A stretch of 64,000 nt of DNA from Phycisphaerales bacterium (GCA_020849615.1 JADLFW010000016.1:101378-165377); one strand, 5' to 3'. Counted from the stretch's first letter, positions 8,872 through 17,400 are shown. Program-made: numbers and translations. Notes: generated by a model from the letters alone, not told the origin.

Positions 8872-10119
8872 ATGCCACTCTTCCGGCCCGTGTTCTTGTC
8901 ACTCCTGTTGATCGTGGCGGCCATGGCGGCCGTGCCCGGCGTAGCCCCGTCTGCCCGGGCCGATGAGCCCTTCCGCGGCGTGTGGGTGACCCGCTGGGAC
9001 TTCCGGACGCCCGATGATGTGCGGCGGGTCATCGCCGAGTGCGCCTCGGTCCAGGCGACCGATGTGATCTGGCAGGCGCGGGGCCAGGCCGATGCGTTCT
9101 ACCGCAGCGAGCTGGAACCGTGGGGGCGGGAACTGTTCCGCGACCTGCCGCCCGGCGCGACCGACCCGGGGTTCGATCCGCTCGCGCTGGCGGTGAAGGA
9201 GGCCCACGCCCGCGGCATGAAGCTGCACGCCTGGGTCAACGTCATGCCGCTCTGGAAGGGCCCTGTGCCGCCGACCGATCCCCGGCACCTGCTGAACTCC
9301 AGGCCCCAGTGGCGCCTGCACGACGCCGCCGGCAGGCCGCAGCCTCTCAACGACCACTACGTGATCGTGAACCCGGTGCTGGAGGAGGTGCAGGACTACC
9401 TCGTCGCGGTCTTCGGGGACATCGTCTCGCGGTACGAAATCGATGGCCTGCACCTGGACTACATCCGGTTTGTCTCCGAGAAGATGGACGCTTCCACACT
9501 CTACCCGGCGGACCCCGCATCGCTCGAAGCCTTCAAGTCCGCCACGGGCCACGACACCCCCGCTTCCCCCGATGAGATCGCGGCATTCCAGGACTGGAAG
9601 CGCGCCCGGATCACCGACCTGGTCCGCCGCATCCGCCGCGACGCCGTCGATCGCCGGCCCGGCTGCGTGCTCACCGCCGCCGTGTGGCGCCGGCCCGACC
9701 TTGGGCTCAACCAGTACCTGCAGGACGGGCCGGCCTGGCTGAGCGACGGGCTGCTCGACCGCGCGTTCCCCATGATCTACACCGCCAAGCCCGAGCAGTT
9801 CAGCTCCGACCTCGCGGCCTGGATCGAGGCCGCGTCGGGCCGTCCCATCACCCCTGGGCTGGCCGTCTACCTCCACGTCCCCGGACAGACCGCCGACCAG
9901 GCCGAGACCGCCCGGGCCATGGGCACCGACGGCTTCGCGCTCTTCTCCTACGAGTCGTTCTTTGAGAGCGTCAATCCGGAGCAGTCCAAGACGCCCGAGA
10001 TGATCGCCACCCGCGCGGGCCGGCTCGCCGCGTTCCGCGACTGGCTGCTCCGCCAGCCCGTGCTCTCCCCGCACGAATCCTCCCCGCCGTCTTCGTCCCC
10101 GTCCGAGCCACCCAAGTGA
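8872..10119 (+). CDS. GHL10-family secreted glycoside hydrolase-like protein
   Basis: A 415-residue exported protein. The ATG at 8872 follows an AAAGGA site and gives a signal peptide (MPLFRPVFLSLLLIVAAMA, cleavage near ARA-DEP). The mature protein begins with FRGVWVTRWDF, the opening strand of the GHL10 (DUF187) TIM-barrel family, then KLHAWVNV, IDGLHLDYIRF and AFPMIYTA, in the order expected of this barrel. Related proteins act on glycans, including denuded peptidoglycan, but the substrate here is not determined. Placement between an N-acetylmuramoyl amidase and a sugar kinase suggests a small cell-wall or glycan recycling unit. The C-terminus is Ser/Pro-rich low complexity. Its stop overlaps the next start by 4 bases. 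Confidence 0.8.
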   Translation: MPLFRPVFLSLLLIVAAMAAVPGVAPSARADEPFRGVWVTRWDFRTPDDVRRVIAECASVQATDVIWQARGQADAFYRSELEPWGRELFRDLPPGATDPGFDPLALAVKEAHARGMKLHAWVNVMPLWKGPVPPTDPRHLLNSRPQWRLHDAAGRPQPLNDHYVIVNPVLEEVQDYLVAVFGDIVSRYEIDGLHLDYIRFVSEKMDASTLYPADPASLEAFKSATGHDTPASPDEIAAFQDWKRARITDLVRRIRRDAVDRRPGCVLTAAVWRRPDLGLNQYLQDGPAWLSDGLLDRAFPMIYTAKPEQFSSDLAAWIEAASGRPITPGLAVYLHVPGQTADQAETARAMGTDGFALFSYESFFESVNPEQSKTPEMIATRAGRLAAFRDWLLRQPVLSPHESSPPSSSPSEPPK

Positions 10120-10976
10120 CCGCCCTCGGCATCGACATCGGCGGCTCCAGCGTGAAGACCGCGCTGCTCCGCGGTGAGGCCGTCATCGCGACGGGCCAGA
10201 GCCCGCGGTACTCCGGCCCCGATGCCCGGGCCATCGCGGCCGCCATCGCCGCCGCCATACCTTCGGAAGCCCGGCTCTCCTTTCCACCGCCCGATGTCGG
10301 CGTCTGCGCGCCGGGCCTTTACGACCCGGCCCGGCGGTGCATTACTACCTCCGTCAACCTGCCCGGGCTGGTCGGTGTTGACCTGCGGGACCTGATCTCG
10401 CAGGCGCTGGCCCGGCCGGTGACAGGACTATCGGTGCGGACCGATGCGCACGCCGCCGCCGTGGATTACTGGACGCTGCACCCGGGCCCGGATCGCGTGC
10501 TGGCGCTCTCCCTGGGCACCGGCGTCGGCGCCTGCGTGCTGGATGACGGCCGGCCCGTGCGGCTGACGGGCCCGTCCTCGGGGCACCTGGGACAGATGGA
10601 TGTGTCGGTCGAGGGTGAGCCGGTCCCGCTCGGGCCCGATGGCGGCCGCGGCAGCCTCGAGGGCTACATCGGCCTGCCGGCGCTCATCGCCAGGTACGGG
10701 CCCGACCTTCGCGGCGCGTTCGCGGAGCCGGCCCCCGCCGCGCCGCTGCGGGCGCTGGCCCGTGCGATCCGTATTACCCACGCCGTCTACCGGCCGCAGC
10801 GCACGGTGCTGCTCGGCGGCGTCGGGCTGCTGCTCGCGCCATCGCTGGAAGTGCTGCGAGCGCTGGTGTCGAAGGAGCTCACTTCGCTGGCCCGGCCCGG
10901 GTGGGAGCTGGCGTGCGGGGACCATGCGCACCACGCGGCGGCCGGGGCGGCGCGACTGGCCCGCGCGGCGGGCTGA
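10116..10976 (+). CDS. ROK-family sugar kinase-like protein
   Basis: A 286-residue protein of the ROK/ASKHA fold, expected to phosphorylate a hexose or amino sugar in the cytoplasm. It starts with GTG, overlapping the previous stop (GTGA). The phosphate-1 loop ALGIDIGGSSVKTALL and the glycine-rich SLGTGVGACVLDDG loop are clear, and GHLGQMDV marks the sugar-binding region. The zinc-binding CxCGxxGCxE motif of standard ROK kinases is missing; the sequence at that place reads GPDGGRGSLEGYIG. It may be a divergent kinase. Translational coupling to the GHL10 gene suggests that it acts on a sugar released by that enzyme. Confidence 0.75.
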   Translation: MTALGIDIGGSSVKTALLRGEAVIATGQSPRYSGPDARAIAAAIAAAIPSEARLSFPPPDVGVCAPGLYDPARRCITTSVNLPGLVGVDLRDLISQALARPVTGLSVRTDAHAAAVDYWTLHPGPDRVLALSLGTGVGACVLDDGRPVRLTGPSSGHLGQMDVSVEGEPVPLGPDGGRGSLEGYIGLPALIARYGPDLRGAFAEPAPAAPLRALARAIRITHAVYRPQRTVLLGGVGLLLAPSLEVLRALVSKELTSLARPGWELACGDHAHHAAAGAARLARAAG

Positions 10977-10988
10977 GCGAAGCACCGA

Positions 10989-11333
10989 TCAGTCGCCTTC
11001 ATCGACGTGGAAGCGGTGCATCAGGCGGTGGAACAGGGGTGTGACGACGACCGCGGCCATGGTCAGGACGATCATGGCGGAGAAGAGGGCATAGCAGCTG
11101 GCGAAGACCTTGCCGGCGCTGGTGCGGAGCGGCGCGGTCGGGCCCATGCCCGTGAGGATGAACGATGCGTTGTAGAACGCATCGATCCAGTTCATGCCCT
11201 CGGTGATGCGGTATCCCATCACGCCGATGGTGAGCGAGACCGCGACCAGCACGAGGGCGATGGCGATCGCCCGGGCCAGCCTGATGAGGAACGCCCGGCG
11301 GTCGATCACCGGCTCGTGACGTTTCTCGAACAT
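10989..11333 (-). CDS. Small ion-channel-like membrane protein
   Basis: A 114-residue membrane protein. The start at 11333 has GGAGG upstream. A first helix (IAIALVLVAVSLTIGVMGY) is followed by ITEGMNWIDAFYNASFILTGMGP and a second helix (VFASCYALFSAMIVLTMAAVVV). Helix - re-entrant pore with a TGMGP turn - helix resembles the two-helix pore unit of potassium channels, where the filter is usually TVGYG. The changed filter makes ion selectivity uncertain. Cytoplasmic basic ends (EKRHEPVIDRR, FHRLMHRF) suit a membrane anchor. It ends 12 bases from the converging ROK gene. Confidence 0.55.
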   Translation of the reverse strand: MFEKRHEPVIDRRAFLIRLARAIAIALVLVAVSLTIGVMGYRITEGMNWIDAFYNASFILTGMGPTAPLRTSAGKVFASCYALFSAMIVLTMAAVVVTPLFHRLMHRFHVDEGD

Positions 11334-11394
11334 GACCCGGGCCTCCGTGGAAGCGCGCCAGTCTATGCCCGCTGGTACGGGGAGGATGCGCAGG

Positions 11395-11425
11395 AAAAAG
11401 GCCCGTTCGACGGCGAACGGGCCTT
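11395..11425 (-). terminator. Intrinsic terminator of the haloperoxidase gene
   Basis: A perfect 12-base-pair stem (11398-11409 with 11414-11425) and a 4-base loop are followed, on the minus strand, by a run of T residues. It lies just after the stop of the minus-strand gene at 11446. This is the clearest terminator in the window. Confidence 0.9.
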
Positions 11426-11445
11426 CCGGAATCGCGCAGGTCGGC

Positions 11446-12870
11446 TCAGCAGCCGGCTTCGAACAGGTTGAGGAACTCGAGGTAGTCGGCGAAGTCGACC
11501 AGCCCATCGCGGGTCAGGTCGGCCTCGAGATCGCCGGCGTCGTACAGGTTGAGGAAGAGCAGGTAGTCGGAGAAATCGGACAGTCCGTCATCGGTGAAGT
11601 CGACAGGGCAGGTGGGCCGCAGGTAATACGCCCAGACCCGTTCCGCGACCTTGTAACCCTGCTGGTTCGACCAGAAGCAGTCCGAGCGCCAGTGAACGCC
11701 GAGGTAGATGCGGCTGAGCGCGTTCTCCCAAGCGGCGTCGCTGAAGCGGTGGAACGTCCGGGTGGTCCCCGCGGGCACGAACGGGTCGTCGGTGCCGAAC
11801 GTGAAGGTCATCTCGTCGGTGCGGAAGAACCGCTCGAGGAGCCCGGCGTGCTGCGCCCCCATGATCGCGTGCCCGGAGATGTACGCCGGGAAGGGCGGCG
11901 TCATGTCCGACTCTGTCGTCCAGATCGGGTCGGCGATCGTGTCGGGGTTGCCGTCTTCCGAGGCCCGGCGGATGGCATCGACCGGGCGCCAGAAATCGAT
12001 GTCGGTGGCGTACTTGGCATCCCACGCCACGATGACGCCGTCGGCCATGCCCAGGGAGATGAGCGCGAAGAGCCGCGCATTCTCGGCCATCGACAGGCCT
12101 TCCTGGGCGCAGATGACCTCGGTGATGTAGGTGAGGTGGCACGGCGGCTTGTACGTGCGGTCGCGGTCGTTGCCCCAGAAGTGGGCGATGAGCGTCTGTT
12201 CCGGCGTCCGGTCCGGGCTGCCGAGCTTGCCCATGACCTTCGCCTCGTTGAACTCCTCGGCGTACTGCGCGCTGGTGAGCGCGGGCGGCGGCGGCGGCCG
12301 GAAGAAGTCCCCCGTCGGCATCGTCCATGGCTTCACCTTGTACCAGTTGCTGCCGTGCGCGGGCTGGCCGGGCCAGGGCCTCCACTGCCCAGGCTCCATG
12401 CTCGCGACGTAGGGTGTCATGTCGGCCGAGCCGTCGCCCGTCCGCAGGGCGATGATGGCGTTCGCGCAGGTGATGCCCAGCGCGATGCCCTCGGTCTTGG
12501 CGGGCCCGTCGGGGATCGCCGCCAGTTGCGACGCCAGGCGCGGGTCGAACATCGATGACGTCAGCGCCGGGTACACGGTGCTGAGCACCTTGTGCCCCGC
12601 CGTCGCCGCCGCCGCTTCCATCGACGCGGTCGATGTCGGCGCAAACGTCGCGTACGCCTGGTGCCGCTGGTCGATCGAGTTCACCGCGTCGTACATCGCG
12701 ACATGCATCATCGCCTGGGCCCGCGAGATCGGGCACGGGCCGCCGCCGACAGCGCGGACGACATCGCGCAACGTCGCATCCCATTCTGTGATGACATCGG
12801 CATTCGCCGCGGTCGTCAGCCCCACCATCGCGCTGAGACAGACCGCCGCAACCCGCGAGTGGCTCCCCAT
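11446..12870 (-). CDS. Secreted vanadium-dependent haloperoxidase with GC-type dockerin tail
   Basis: A 474-residue exported enzyme. The start at 12870 follows AAGGAG and gives a signal peptide (MGSHSRVAAVCLSAMVGLTTAANA). The PAP2/vanadium chloroperoxidase plan is visible: KYATDIDFWRPVDAIR (Lys and Arg ligands of vanadate), FPAYISGHA (Ser-Gly-His), and RIYLGVHWRSD (Arg and the vanadate-bound His, about residue 393). These proteins oxidise halides with peroxide, or act as acid phosphatases. The last 60 residues are two dockerin-like units (DGLSDFSDYLLFLNLYDAGD and DGLVDFADYLEFLNLFEAGC) ending in Gly-Cys. It is followed by a strong terminator and is probably a single-gene unit. Confidence 0.88.
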   Translation of the reverse strand: MGSHSRVAAVCLSAMVGLTTAANADVITEWDATLRDVVRAVGGGPCPISRAQAMMHVAMYDAVNSIDQRHQAYATFAPTSTASMEAAAATAGHKVLSTVYPALTSSMFDPRLASQLAAIPDGPAKTEGIALGITCANAIIALRTGDGSADMTPYVASMEPGQWRPWPGQPAHGSNWYKVKPWTMPTGDFFRPPPPPALTSAQYAEEFNEAKVMGKLGSPDRTPEQTLIAHFWGNDRDRTYKPPCHLTYITEVICAQEGLSMAENARLFALISLGMADGVIVAWDAKYATDIDFWRPVDAIRRASEDGNPDTIADPIWTTESDMTPPFPAYISGHAIMGAQHAGLLERFFRTDEMTFTFGTDDPFVPAGTTRTFHRFSDAAWENALSRIYLGVHWRSDCFWSNQQGYKVAERVWAYYLRPTCPVDFTDDGLSDFSDYLLFLNLYDAGDLEADLTRDGLVDFADYLEFLNLFEAGC

Positions 12871-12931
12871 GATCCGAGCTCCTTGTTCCGGCGTTTCCCC
12901 CGGATGCCGCCAGATTACCGACTTTCCGCTG

Positions 12932-14080
12932 TCAATCAAGAGACATTGTGAATCCACCGGCGTCTTCCGCTCGACGCCGCCGACGCCGGAACCCCAGCAC
13001 GCCCCCCGCCGCCGCCAGGCCCGGCCATCCCGGCGACGGGATCGTCACGATCCACGCCTGCGACCTTCCCAGTGCGTCGTAGCCGTTCCCCACGATCGTC
13101 AGACCATCCGCCGATACGCCGACGGCGTCCCGCAGCCGCCAACCTGAATAGTCGATCCCCAGGTCAGTCAGGATCTGCGTCAGCGGCCGCATGCCCGTTT
13201 CAGGCGTCCACACGAACGCCACCTCATCGAACAGTGCCGCCGAATAGGTCTGCCCGACGATGGTCCGCCCGTCAGCAGATAAGGCCCGCGCCACGCTCCC
13301 GCCCCCACCCGGTATCGCGCCCAGGCTCTGAATCCCATCCTCCGCCGTCCACCGAAACGCCGGGCCCAGCAGCGTGCTCTCGATCGATGACCCCCCCACC
13401 ACCGTCTTTCCATCCGGCGTCACGGCGTGGGCGATGCTGAACACCTCCCCCGGCAGCACACCCAACAGCTGCATCCCGCCCGCCTGCGTCCAGCGGAACG
13501 CGCGGGCCTCCGGGCCCAGCGAAACGCCAACCACGACCGAGCCGTCGGCGTTGGCGCCCCGGGCTTCACTCCCCGCTGCGCCCGGAGCGATCCCGAGATC
13601 CTGCATCCCGCCCGCTTCCGTCCACCGGATGGCCCGGACCCGCGTACCGTCGTCGCTCGACCCTACCACCGTCAACCCATCGCGTGACACGCCGTTGGCG
13701 AGACTGTTCACGCCCCCCGGCAGCGTTCCCAGCGTCTGCGGCCCGGCCGATGTCCACCGCGTCGCCCTGCGCAGAACGCCATCGTCGTACCCGACGACCA
13801 CCGAGCCGTCGGCGGAAATCCCCGTCGATGCGGCGATCTCTCCGAACACCGTTCCCAAGCCGTCGATCTCGGCGCCCCTCGTCCACTTCGCTGCCTGGAA
13901 GATCCCGGCGATCGACACCGCGGTGATCGAGACGGCCCGCCCGTCATCAGAGACACCCGTGGCGTAACTGGACTTGTAGCCCTCCAGGAACCCAAGCCCC
14001 TCAACGGCCGGGCCCGCCATCGCCGCGCCACCACACCCCAGCGCTGCGGCCATCGCAGCACCCACCTGCCGCCGTCGCAT
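12932..14080 (-). CDS. HAF-repeat secreted protein with PEP-CTERM-like end
   Basis: A 382-residue exported protein. The start at 14080 has GGAGG upstream and begins a signal peptide (MRRRQVGAAMAAALGCGGAAMA). About seven repeats of roughly 45 residues follow, each with the pattern LG.LPGG..S.A..VS.DG.TVVG....G....AFRWT, which is the HAF (probable extracellular) repeat. The C-terminus IPSPGWPGLAAAGGVLGFRRRRRR has a Pro-rich start, a hydrophobic stretch and an Arg cluster, like a PEP-CTERM sorting signal. A beta-propeller-like surface or secreted protein is inferred. No enzymatic motif is seen. Confidence 0.8.
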   Translation of the reverse strand: MRRRQVGAAMAAALGCGGAAMAGPAVEGLGFLEGYKSSYATGVSDDGRAVSITAVSIAGIFQAAKWTRGAEIDGLGTVFGEIAASTGISADGSVVVGYDDGVLRRATRWTSAGPQTLGTLPGGVNSLANGVSRDGLTVVGSSDDGTRVRAIRWTEAGGMQDLGIAPGAAGSEARGANADGSVVVGVSLGPEARAFRWTQAGGMQLLGVLPGEVFSIAHAVTPDGKTVVGGSSIESTLLGPAFRWTAEDGIQSLGAIPGGGGSVARALSADGRTIVGQTYSAALFDEVAFVWTPETGMRPLTQILTDLGIDYSGWRLRDAVGVSADGLTIVGNGYDALGRSQAWIVTIPSPGWPGLAAAGGVLGFRRRRRRAEDAGGFTMSLD

Positions 14081-14225
14081 GGTCCCCGCCTTCCTCCCCG
14101 AATGGTCCGGCAGCTCGCCGAACCCGCCGGCGTCAATGTACACGATGAGGACTCGCGATCCAAGAGGGGAACACAGGTCCCGGCGCTGCCCGGCCCGCCC
14201 GGTCCGAGAAGTCCGGGCCGGCAAC

Positions 14226-16184
14226 TTAGTTTGTTTGCGCGCCGCGGTTCCAGAGCACCATCAGCGTGATGTCATCGTGGCGGACCGCTCCCTGGAATCG
14301 TTCCAGTTCGTCGAGCACCCGTCCGCAGATCGCGCCGGGCCCGTCGTTCCGCACCCCCGCCAGAAGCCCCGCAAACCGCTCATCCCCGAAGAACTCGTGC
14401 GCGGGTGATCTGGCCTCGGGGATCCCATCGGTGTAGAGCACCAGGCGCTCGCCCGGCTTCACCTCGCCCTCGCCTTCGTCGTACCGCGACTCCGGGAACA
14501 CCCCCAGCAGCGTGCCGGTGGCTTCCCCCATCCGCCGCACACGGCCATCGCACCCCAGCACCAGCGGCGGCGGATGCCCGGCATTGGCGTAGCGCAGCCT
14601 CCCGGTCGCGGCCACGTACTGGGCCAGGTAGATCGTCACGAAGAACCCCGCGTCATTGTCCCTCGCCAGCGCCGCGTTGGTGAGCGTCAGCAGCTCGGCG
14701 GGATCTCGGGCCCGGCCCGCATCGGCCGCGAGGCTGCGCAGCGTCGTCCGGGCCAGGGCCATGAACATCGCGGCCGAGACCCCGTGGCCCGACACATCCG
14801 CCATCACCAGCGTCAGCACGCCCGGGGCGGACTCGTACGCATCGTAGAAATCGCCCCCGATGAACGCGGCGGGCGCGTTGACACCGGCGACCTCGAACGC
14901 CGGGCTGACCGGGAACTCCCGCGGCAGCATCGAGAGCTGAATCGATCGCGCCACCTTGAGCTCGCTCTCCACCGCCTGCCGGGCCGCGGTCTCCCGCTCC
15001 AGGGCCTCCACGTGGTTCTTGAGCTGGCCCATCATGCTGTTGAACGCCGTGGCCAGGCGGCCGATCTCATCCTTGGCCCGCACGCCTTCAACATGGGTGT
15101 CCAGGTCGCCCGCCGAGAGGCGCCCGACCGCCTCTGCGAGCCGGCGCGTCGGCCGAACGATCCACGAGCCCATGACGATCACCACCGCCAGCAGGGCGAC
15201 CATGATGGCCAGGCCGAACGCGGTGCGCTCCCGCAGGGCCTTGTACACCGGCGCCATGATCTGGCCTTCCTCGACGACCCCCGCCAGCGACCATCCGGTG
15301 GAGGGCACCGGGGCGAAGAAGGCCAGCATCGGCTCCCGCTCGTTCGTGACCATCTGGATGCGCGCAGCGCCCCGCTCCCCGGCCCGCATGCGCCGCCCCA
15401 GCTCCGCGACCTCCGGGCACTTCCACTTCTCCGCGAGCGTCTCGGCGGTCTCGTTCATGATCCAGCCCGCGACGGGGGCCAGCACCAGGGCGCCCTCGCG
15501 GCTTCCCACCCAGAACTCCATCCCCTTGGGCCGCCCGGCCATCATCTGCTGGCGGAGCGATTCCAGCCGCACATCCACCGTGACCACCCCCACGATCCGC
15601 CCGCCGCGGCGCAGCGGGACCGAGTGCGTCACCATCGCCACGTTGCCCGCGCCGTAGTCAAAGAACGGCTCGGTCCAGTAGGCCTGGCCCGTCCGAACCG
15701 GCACCCCGAACCACGTCCAGCGCGGCGCGGTGTAGTCGTACGCATCCTCGACCTGCATGGCGGTCAGGCCCGCCGGGCCGCGATAGACATACGGGCCGAA
15801 CAGGCCGCCGCCAGAGATCGCCGCGGCTTCGCCGGGCGGCGCCCCCGTCAGCCACGCCTTCGCCTCGCCGGGCAGAAACGCGGCGCAGCTCCCGTAGATC
15901 AGCGGGTTGGCCTCGACGTTGCGCCGCAGCACCGCCTCGAGCTGGGCCCGGGTCGGGTTCGGATCCGTCTCGAGGTACGCGGCCGCCGACTCGGCCACCT
16001 GCGCGATCGCCATGAAGGCGCCGTTGAACTCCGCCGCGTAACGGTCGGCGAGTTCGGTCACCCGCTCTTCGGTCGCCCGCAACGCCTCGGCCTTGAGCTG
16101 CACGTGCCCCAGCCCCAGCGCCGCCGTCATCAGCGCCACCAGCGGCAGCCCGATCGCGAGGATCAACTTCCAGAGAATTGGCAC
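14226..16184 (-). CDS. Membrane SpoIIE/RsbU-type serine phosphatase with dCache and HAMP domains
   Basis: A 652-residue inner-membrane sensor. It starts with GTG. An N-terminal helix (KLILAIGLPLVALMTAALGL) and a second helix near 330 (LAIMVALLAVVIVMGSWIV) flank a periplasmic dCache-type sensor (ISGGGLFGPYVYRG ... YTAPRWTWFGVPV). A HAMP domain (RLAEAVGRLSAGDLDTHV) and coiled coil follow, then the PP2C/SpoIIE phosphatase with FIGGDFYDAY and ADVSGHGVSAAMFMALART carrying the metal-binding aspartates, and RHDDITLMVL at the end. It would dephosphorylate an anti-anti-sigma factor in a partner-switching system. No partner gene lies beside it. Confidence 0.92.
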   Translation of the reverse strand: MPILWKLILAIGLPLVALMTAALGLGHVQLKAEALRATEERVTELADRYAAEFNGAFMAIAQVAESAAAYLETDPNPTRAQLEAVLRRNVEANPLIYGSCAAFLPGEAKAWLTGAPPGEAAAISGGGLFGPYVYRGPAGLTAMQVEDAYDYTAPRWTWFGVPVRTGQAYWTEPFFDYGAGNVAMVTHSVPLRRGGRIVGVVTVDVRLESLRQQMMAGRPKGMEFWVGSREGALVLAPVAGWIMNETAETLAEKWKCPEVAELGRRMRAGERGAARIQMVTNEREPMLAFFAPVPSTGWSLAGVVEEGQIMAPVYKALRERTAFGLAIMVALLAVVIVMGSWIVRPTRRLAEAVGRLSAGDLDTHVEGVRAKDEIGRLATAFNSMMGQLKNHVEALERETAARQAVESELKVARSIQLSMLPREFPVSPAFEVAGVNAPAAFIGGDFYDAYESAPGVLTLVMADVSGHGVSAAMFMALARTTLRSLAADAGRARDPAELLTLTNAALARDNDAGFFVTIYLAQYVAATGRLRYANAGHPPPLVLGCDGRVRRMGEATGTLLGVFPESRYDEGEGEVKPGERLVLYTDGIPEARSPAHEFFGDERFAGLLAGVRNDGPGAICGRVLDELERFQGAVRHDDITLMVLWNRGAQTN

Positions 16185-16192
16185 GCGGGTGG

Positions 16193-16198
16193 AGTGTA
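16193..16198 (-). promoter_or_regulatory. -10-like TACACT, 8 bases before the SpoIIE-type gene start
   Basis: On the minus strand TACACT precedes CCACCCGC and the GTG start at 16184. There is no Shine-Dalgarno sequence. It is a weaker member of the start-proximal hexamer set. Confidence 0.35.
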
Positions 16199-16229
16199 TC
16201 CCCGGCCCGGTCCCCCGCTTCCAGCCCCG

Positions 16230-16436
16230 CTAGGCGTACGTGTCGACGCCCCCGGCCCGCGATGCCACCGAGATCGCCGACTTCTGCACATCCCCCGCCG
16301 CGCGGATCATCTTCACGACCGCCGCCCCCTGGGACCGGGCCTGATCCAGCGCTTTAGCCGCGACCGCCATGCTCACCGCGCTGGACACATCCGCCCTCGC
16401 CGCCACGCCCGAGATTCCCAATGCGCTGCCGCTCAT
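16230..16436 (-). CDS. YjfB-like putative motility protein
   Basis: A 68-residue protein on the minus strand. The core AVSMAVAAKALDQARSQGAAVVKMIRAAG resembles the YjfB family of small putative motility proteins (Pfam PF14070), which share the pattern of Ala/Met-rich helix, alternating basic residue and Gln-Gly. The end GGVDTYA also fits. No signal peptide or Cys is present. The role of the family is not established, and no flagellar gene is nearby. The ATG at 16436 is the first start near the family-like region. Confidence 0.65.
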   Translation of the reverse strand: MSGSALGISGVAARADVSSAVSMAVAAKALDQARSQGAAVVKMIRAAGDVQKSAISVASRAGGVDTYA

Positions 16437-16610
16437 GTCCCTTGCATCGGCTGGCGCGGGCCCGCCGTTCCACCCAGCATTCACGGGCCGGGCCGATATC
16501 GAGCGGGCGCGTCCCTCGTACCTCCCGCTTCCAGGGGATGGTCCGCGCCACCCAACCCCCGGCCAGACCCTCCCAGACCCGCCCCGACCTCCTCCCGCCG
16601 GGCCCGGCTC

Positions 16611-16616
16611 TACCCT
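16611..16616 (+). promoter_or_regulatory. -10-like TACCCT before the DUF3185 gene
   Basis: TACCCT is followed by 7 bases and a TTG (16624) that begins the DUF3185-like protein. There is no Shine-Dalgarno sequence. It supports the TTG as start. Confidence 0.4.
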
Positions 16617-16623
16617 TGCCGCG

Positions 16624-16869
16624 TTGCGCGCACCCCTGGGCATCTCCCTCACCGCCGGCGGCGCGGTCCTGATCTGGCTGGGGCTGCGGGCCTCCGATTC
16701 ATTCGCGTCCGGCGTCACCCGGCTCTTCTCCGGCTCCCCCACGAAGGAAAGCGTCCTCCTGCTCTCCGCGGGAGCGGCCGCCAGCGCTGCCGGCCTCTGG
16801 CTCGTGCTCACCGCCGCACGCCGTCCGCGATTCCGGCGGCGCCGCCGCGGACGATCCCGCCCCCGCTAG
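16624..16869 (+). CDS. DUF3185 family membrane protein
   Basis: An 81-residue protein with two predicted membrane helices: LGISLTAGGAVLIWLGL and ESVLLLSAGAAASAAGLWLVL. Between them RASDSFASGVTRLFSGSPTKES carries the conserved DUF3185 signature of an Asp-Ser pair, a short amphipathic segment and a (S/T)GSPT turn. The tail is very basic (RRPRFRRRRRGRSRPR). The frame stays open far upstream, but the TTG at 16624 was chosen because family similarity begins a few residues later and a TANNNT hexamer sits before it. Function is unknown. The stop codon falls at the left edge of a 124-base repeat. Confidence 0.7.
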   Translation: MRAPLGISLTAGGAVLIWLGLRASDSFASGVTRLFSGSPTKESVLLLSAGAAASAAGLWLVLTAARRPRFRRRRRGRSRPR

Positions 16870-16989
16870 GTCGTTTTTGATGGATCGATTCCGGGGTGGC
16901 ACGGTTCTCCGAACCGTGCATTTCCATCGGTGTTTCCATGCCCGGCTCGCAGAGCCGGGCCACCCAAAGGCATCCGTCAAACAGAACCT
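16866..16989. repeat. 124-base dispersed repeat, copy 1
   Basis: This segment recurs at 61468-61591 with the same length and about five base differences (about 96% identity). It contains two hairpins with 3-base loops (GCACGGTTC-TCC-GAACCGTGC and CCCGGCTC-GCA-GAGCCGGG) inside an outer GGGTGGC/GCCACCC pairing, so it can fold into a branched structure. It lies in the gap between the DUF3185 and DUF1294 genes. No open frame inside it looks coding. Confidence 0.92.
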
Positions 16990-17013
16990 CGCGCACCGCC
17001 CCCGCCGATCGGC

Positions 17014-17019
17014 GACAAT
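17014..17019 (+). promoter_or_regulatory. -10-like GACAAT before the DUF1294 gene
   Basis: GACAAT is followed by 7 bases and the GTG at 17027. No Shine-Dalgarno sequence is present. It lies just outside the 124-base repeat. Confidence 0.35.
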
Positions 17020-17026
17020 CCGGGCC

Positions 17027-17314
17027 GTGCCCCCCTGGCTCCTGTTCATCCTCGGCTGCTACGTCGTCGCGAGCCTCATCACCTTCGCGGCCTACGGGCT
17101 CGACAAGCGTGCGGCCCGGCTGGGCCGGTGGCGCATCCCCGAGCGGCGGCTGCACCTCTTCGAACTGCTGGGCGGCTGGCCCGGCGCGTGGCTCGCGCAG
17201 CGCACGTTCCGGCACAAGACCGTGGACCCCGGCTTCCGCCGCGTCTTCCTGGCGATCATCGCCCTTCACGCGGTCGCGTGGATCACGCTGGCCGTGCTCC
17301 TTCTCCGATGGTGA
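17027..17314 (+). CDS. DUF1294 family membrane protein
   Basis: A 95-residue membrane protein starting with GTG. Helix 1 is WLLFILGCYVVASLITFAAYG, then the family hallmark DKRAARLGRWRIPERRLHLFELLGG WPGAWLAQ, RTFRHKT, and a last helix FLAIIALHAVAWITLAVLLL. This is the DUF1294 pattern of small integral membrane proteins whose function is unknown. The open frame runs back through the 124-base repeat, but the residues encoded there are repeat-derived and unlike the family, so the GTG after the repeat is taken as start. It ends where the TPR-AAA+ gene region begins. Confidence 0.82.
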   Translation: MPPWLLFILGCYVVASLITFAAYGLDKRAARLGRWRIPERRLHLFELLGGWPGAWLAQRTFRHKTVDPGFRRVFLAIIALHAVAWITLAVLLLRW

Positions 17315-17371
17315 GCCCCGCCGGCGGGGAATTTCCCGCGCGAGCCGGTTCACCTCCCGAGCCCGGGCCGG

Positions 17372-17377
17372 TAAGCT
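17372..17377 (+). promoter_or_regulatory. -10-like TAAGCT upstream of the TPR-AAA+ gene
   Basis: TAAGCT lies 23 bases before a TTG start that has a GGAG site at 17391-17394. If this is the promoter, the earlier in-frame ATG at 17308 cannot be the start. Confidence 0.35.
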
Positions 17378-17400
17378 CCCACGAGCACCCGGAGTCCTGC

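Noticed and set aside
16877..17026. Upstream extension of the DUF1294 gene to an ATG at 16877
   Set aside because: These codons lie in the 124-base repeat, which also occurs at 61468 without that gene, so the encoded residues are repeat-derived.
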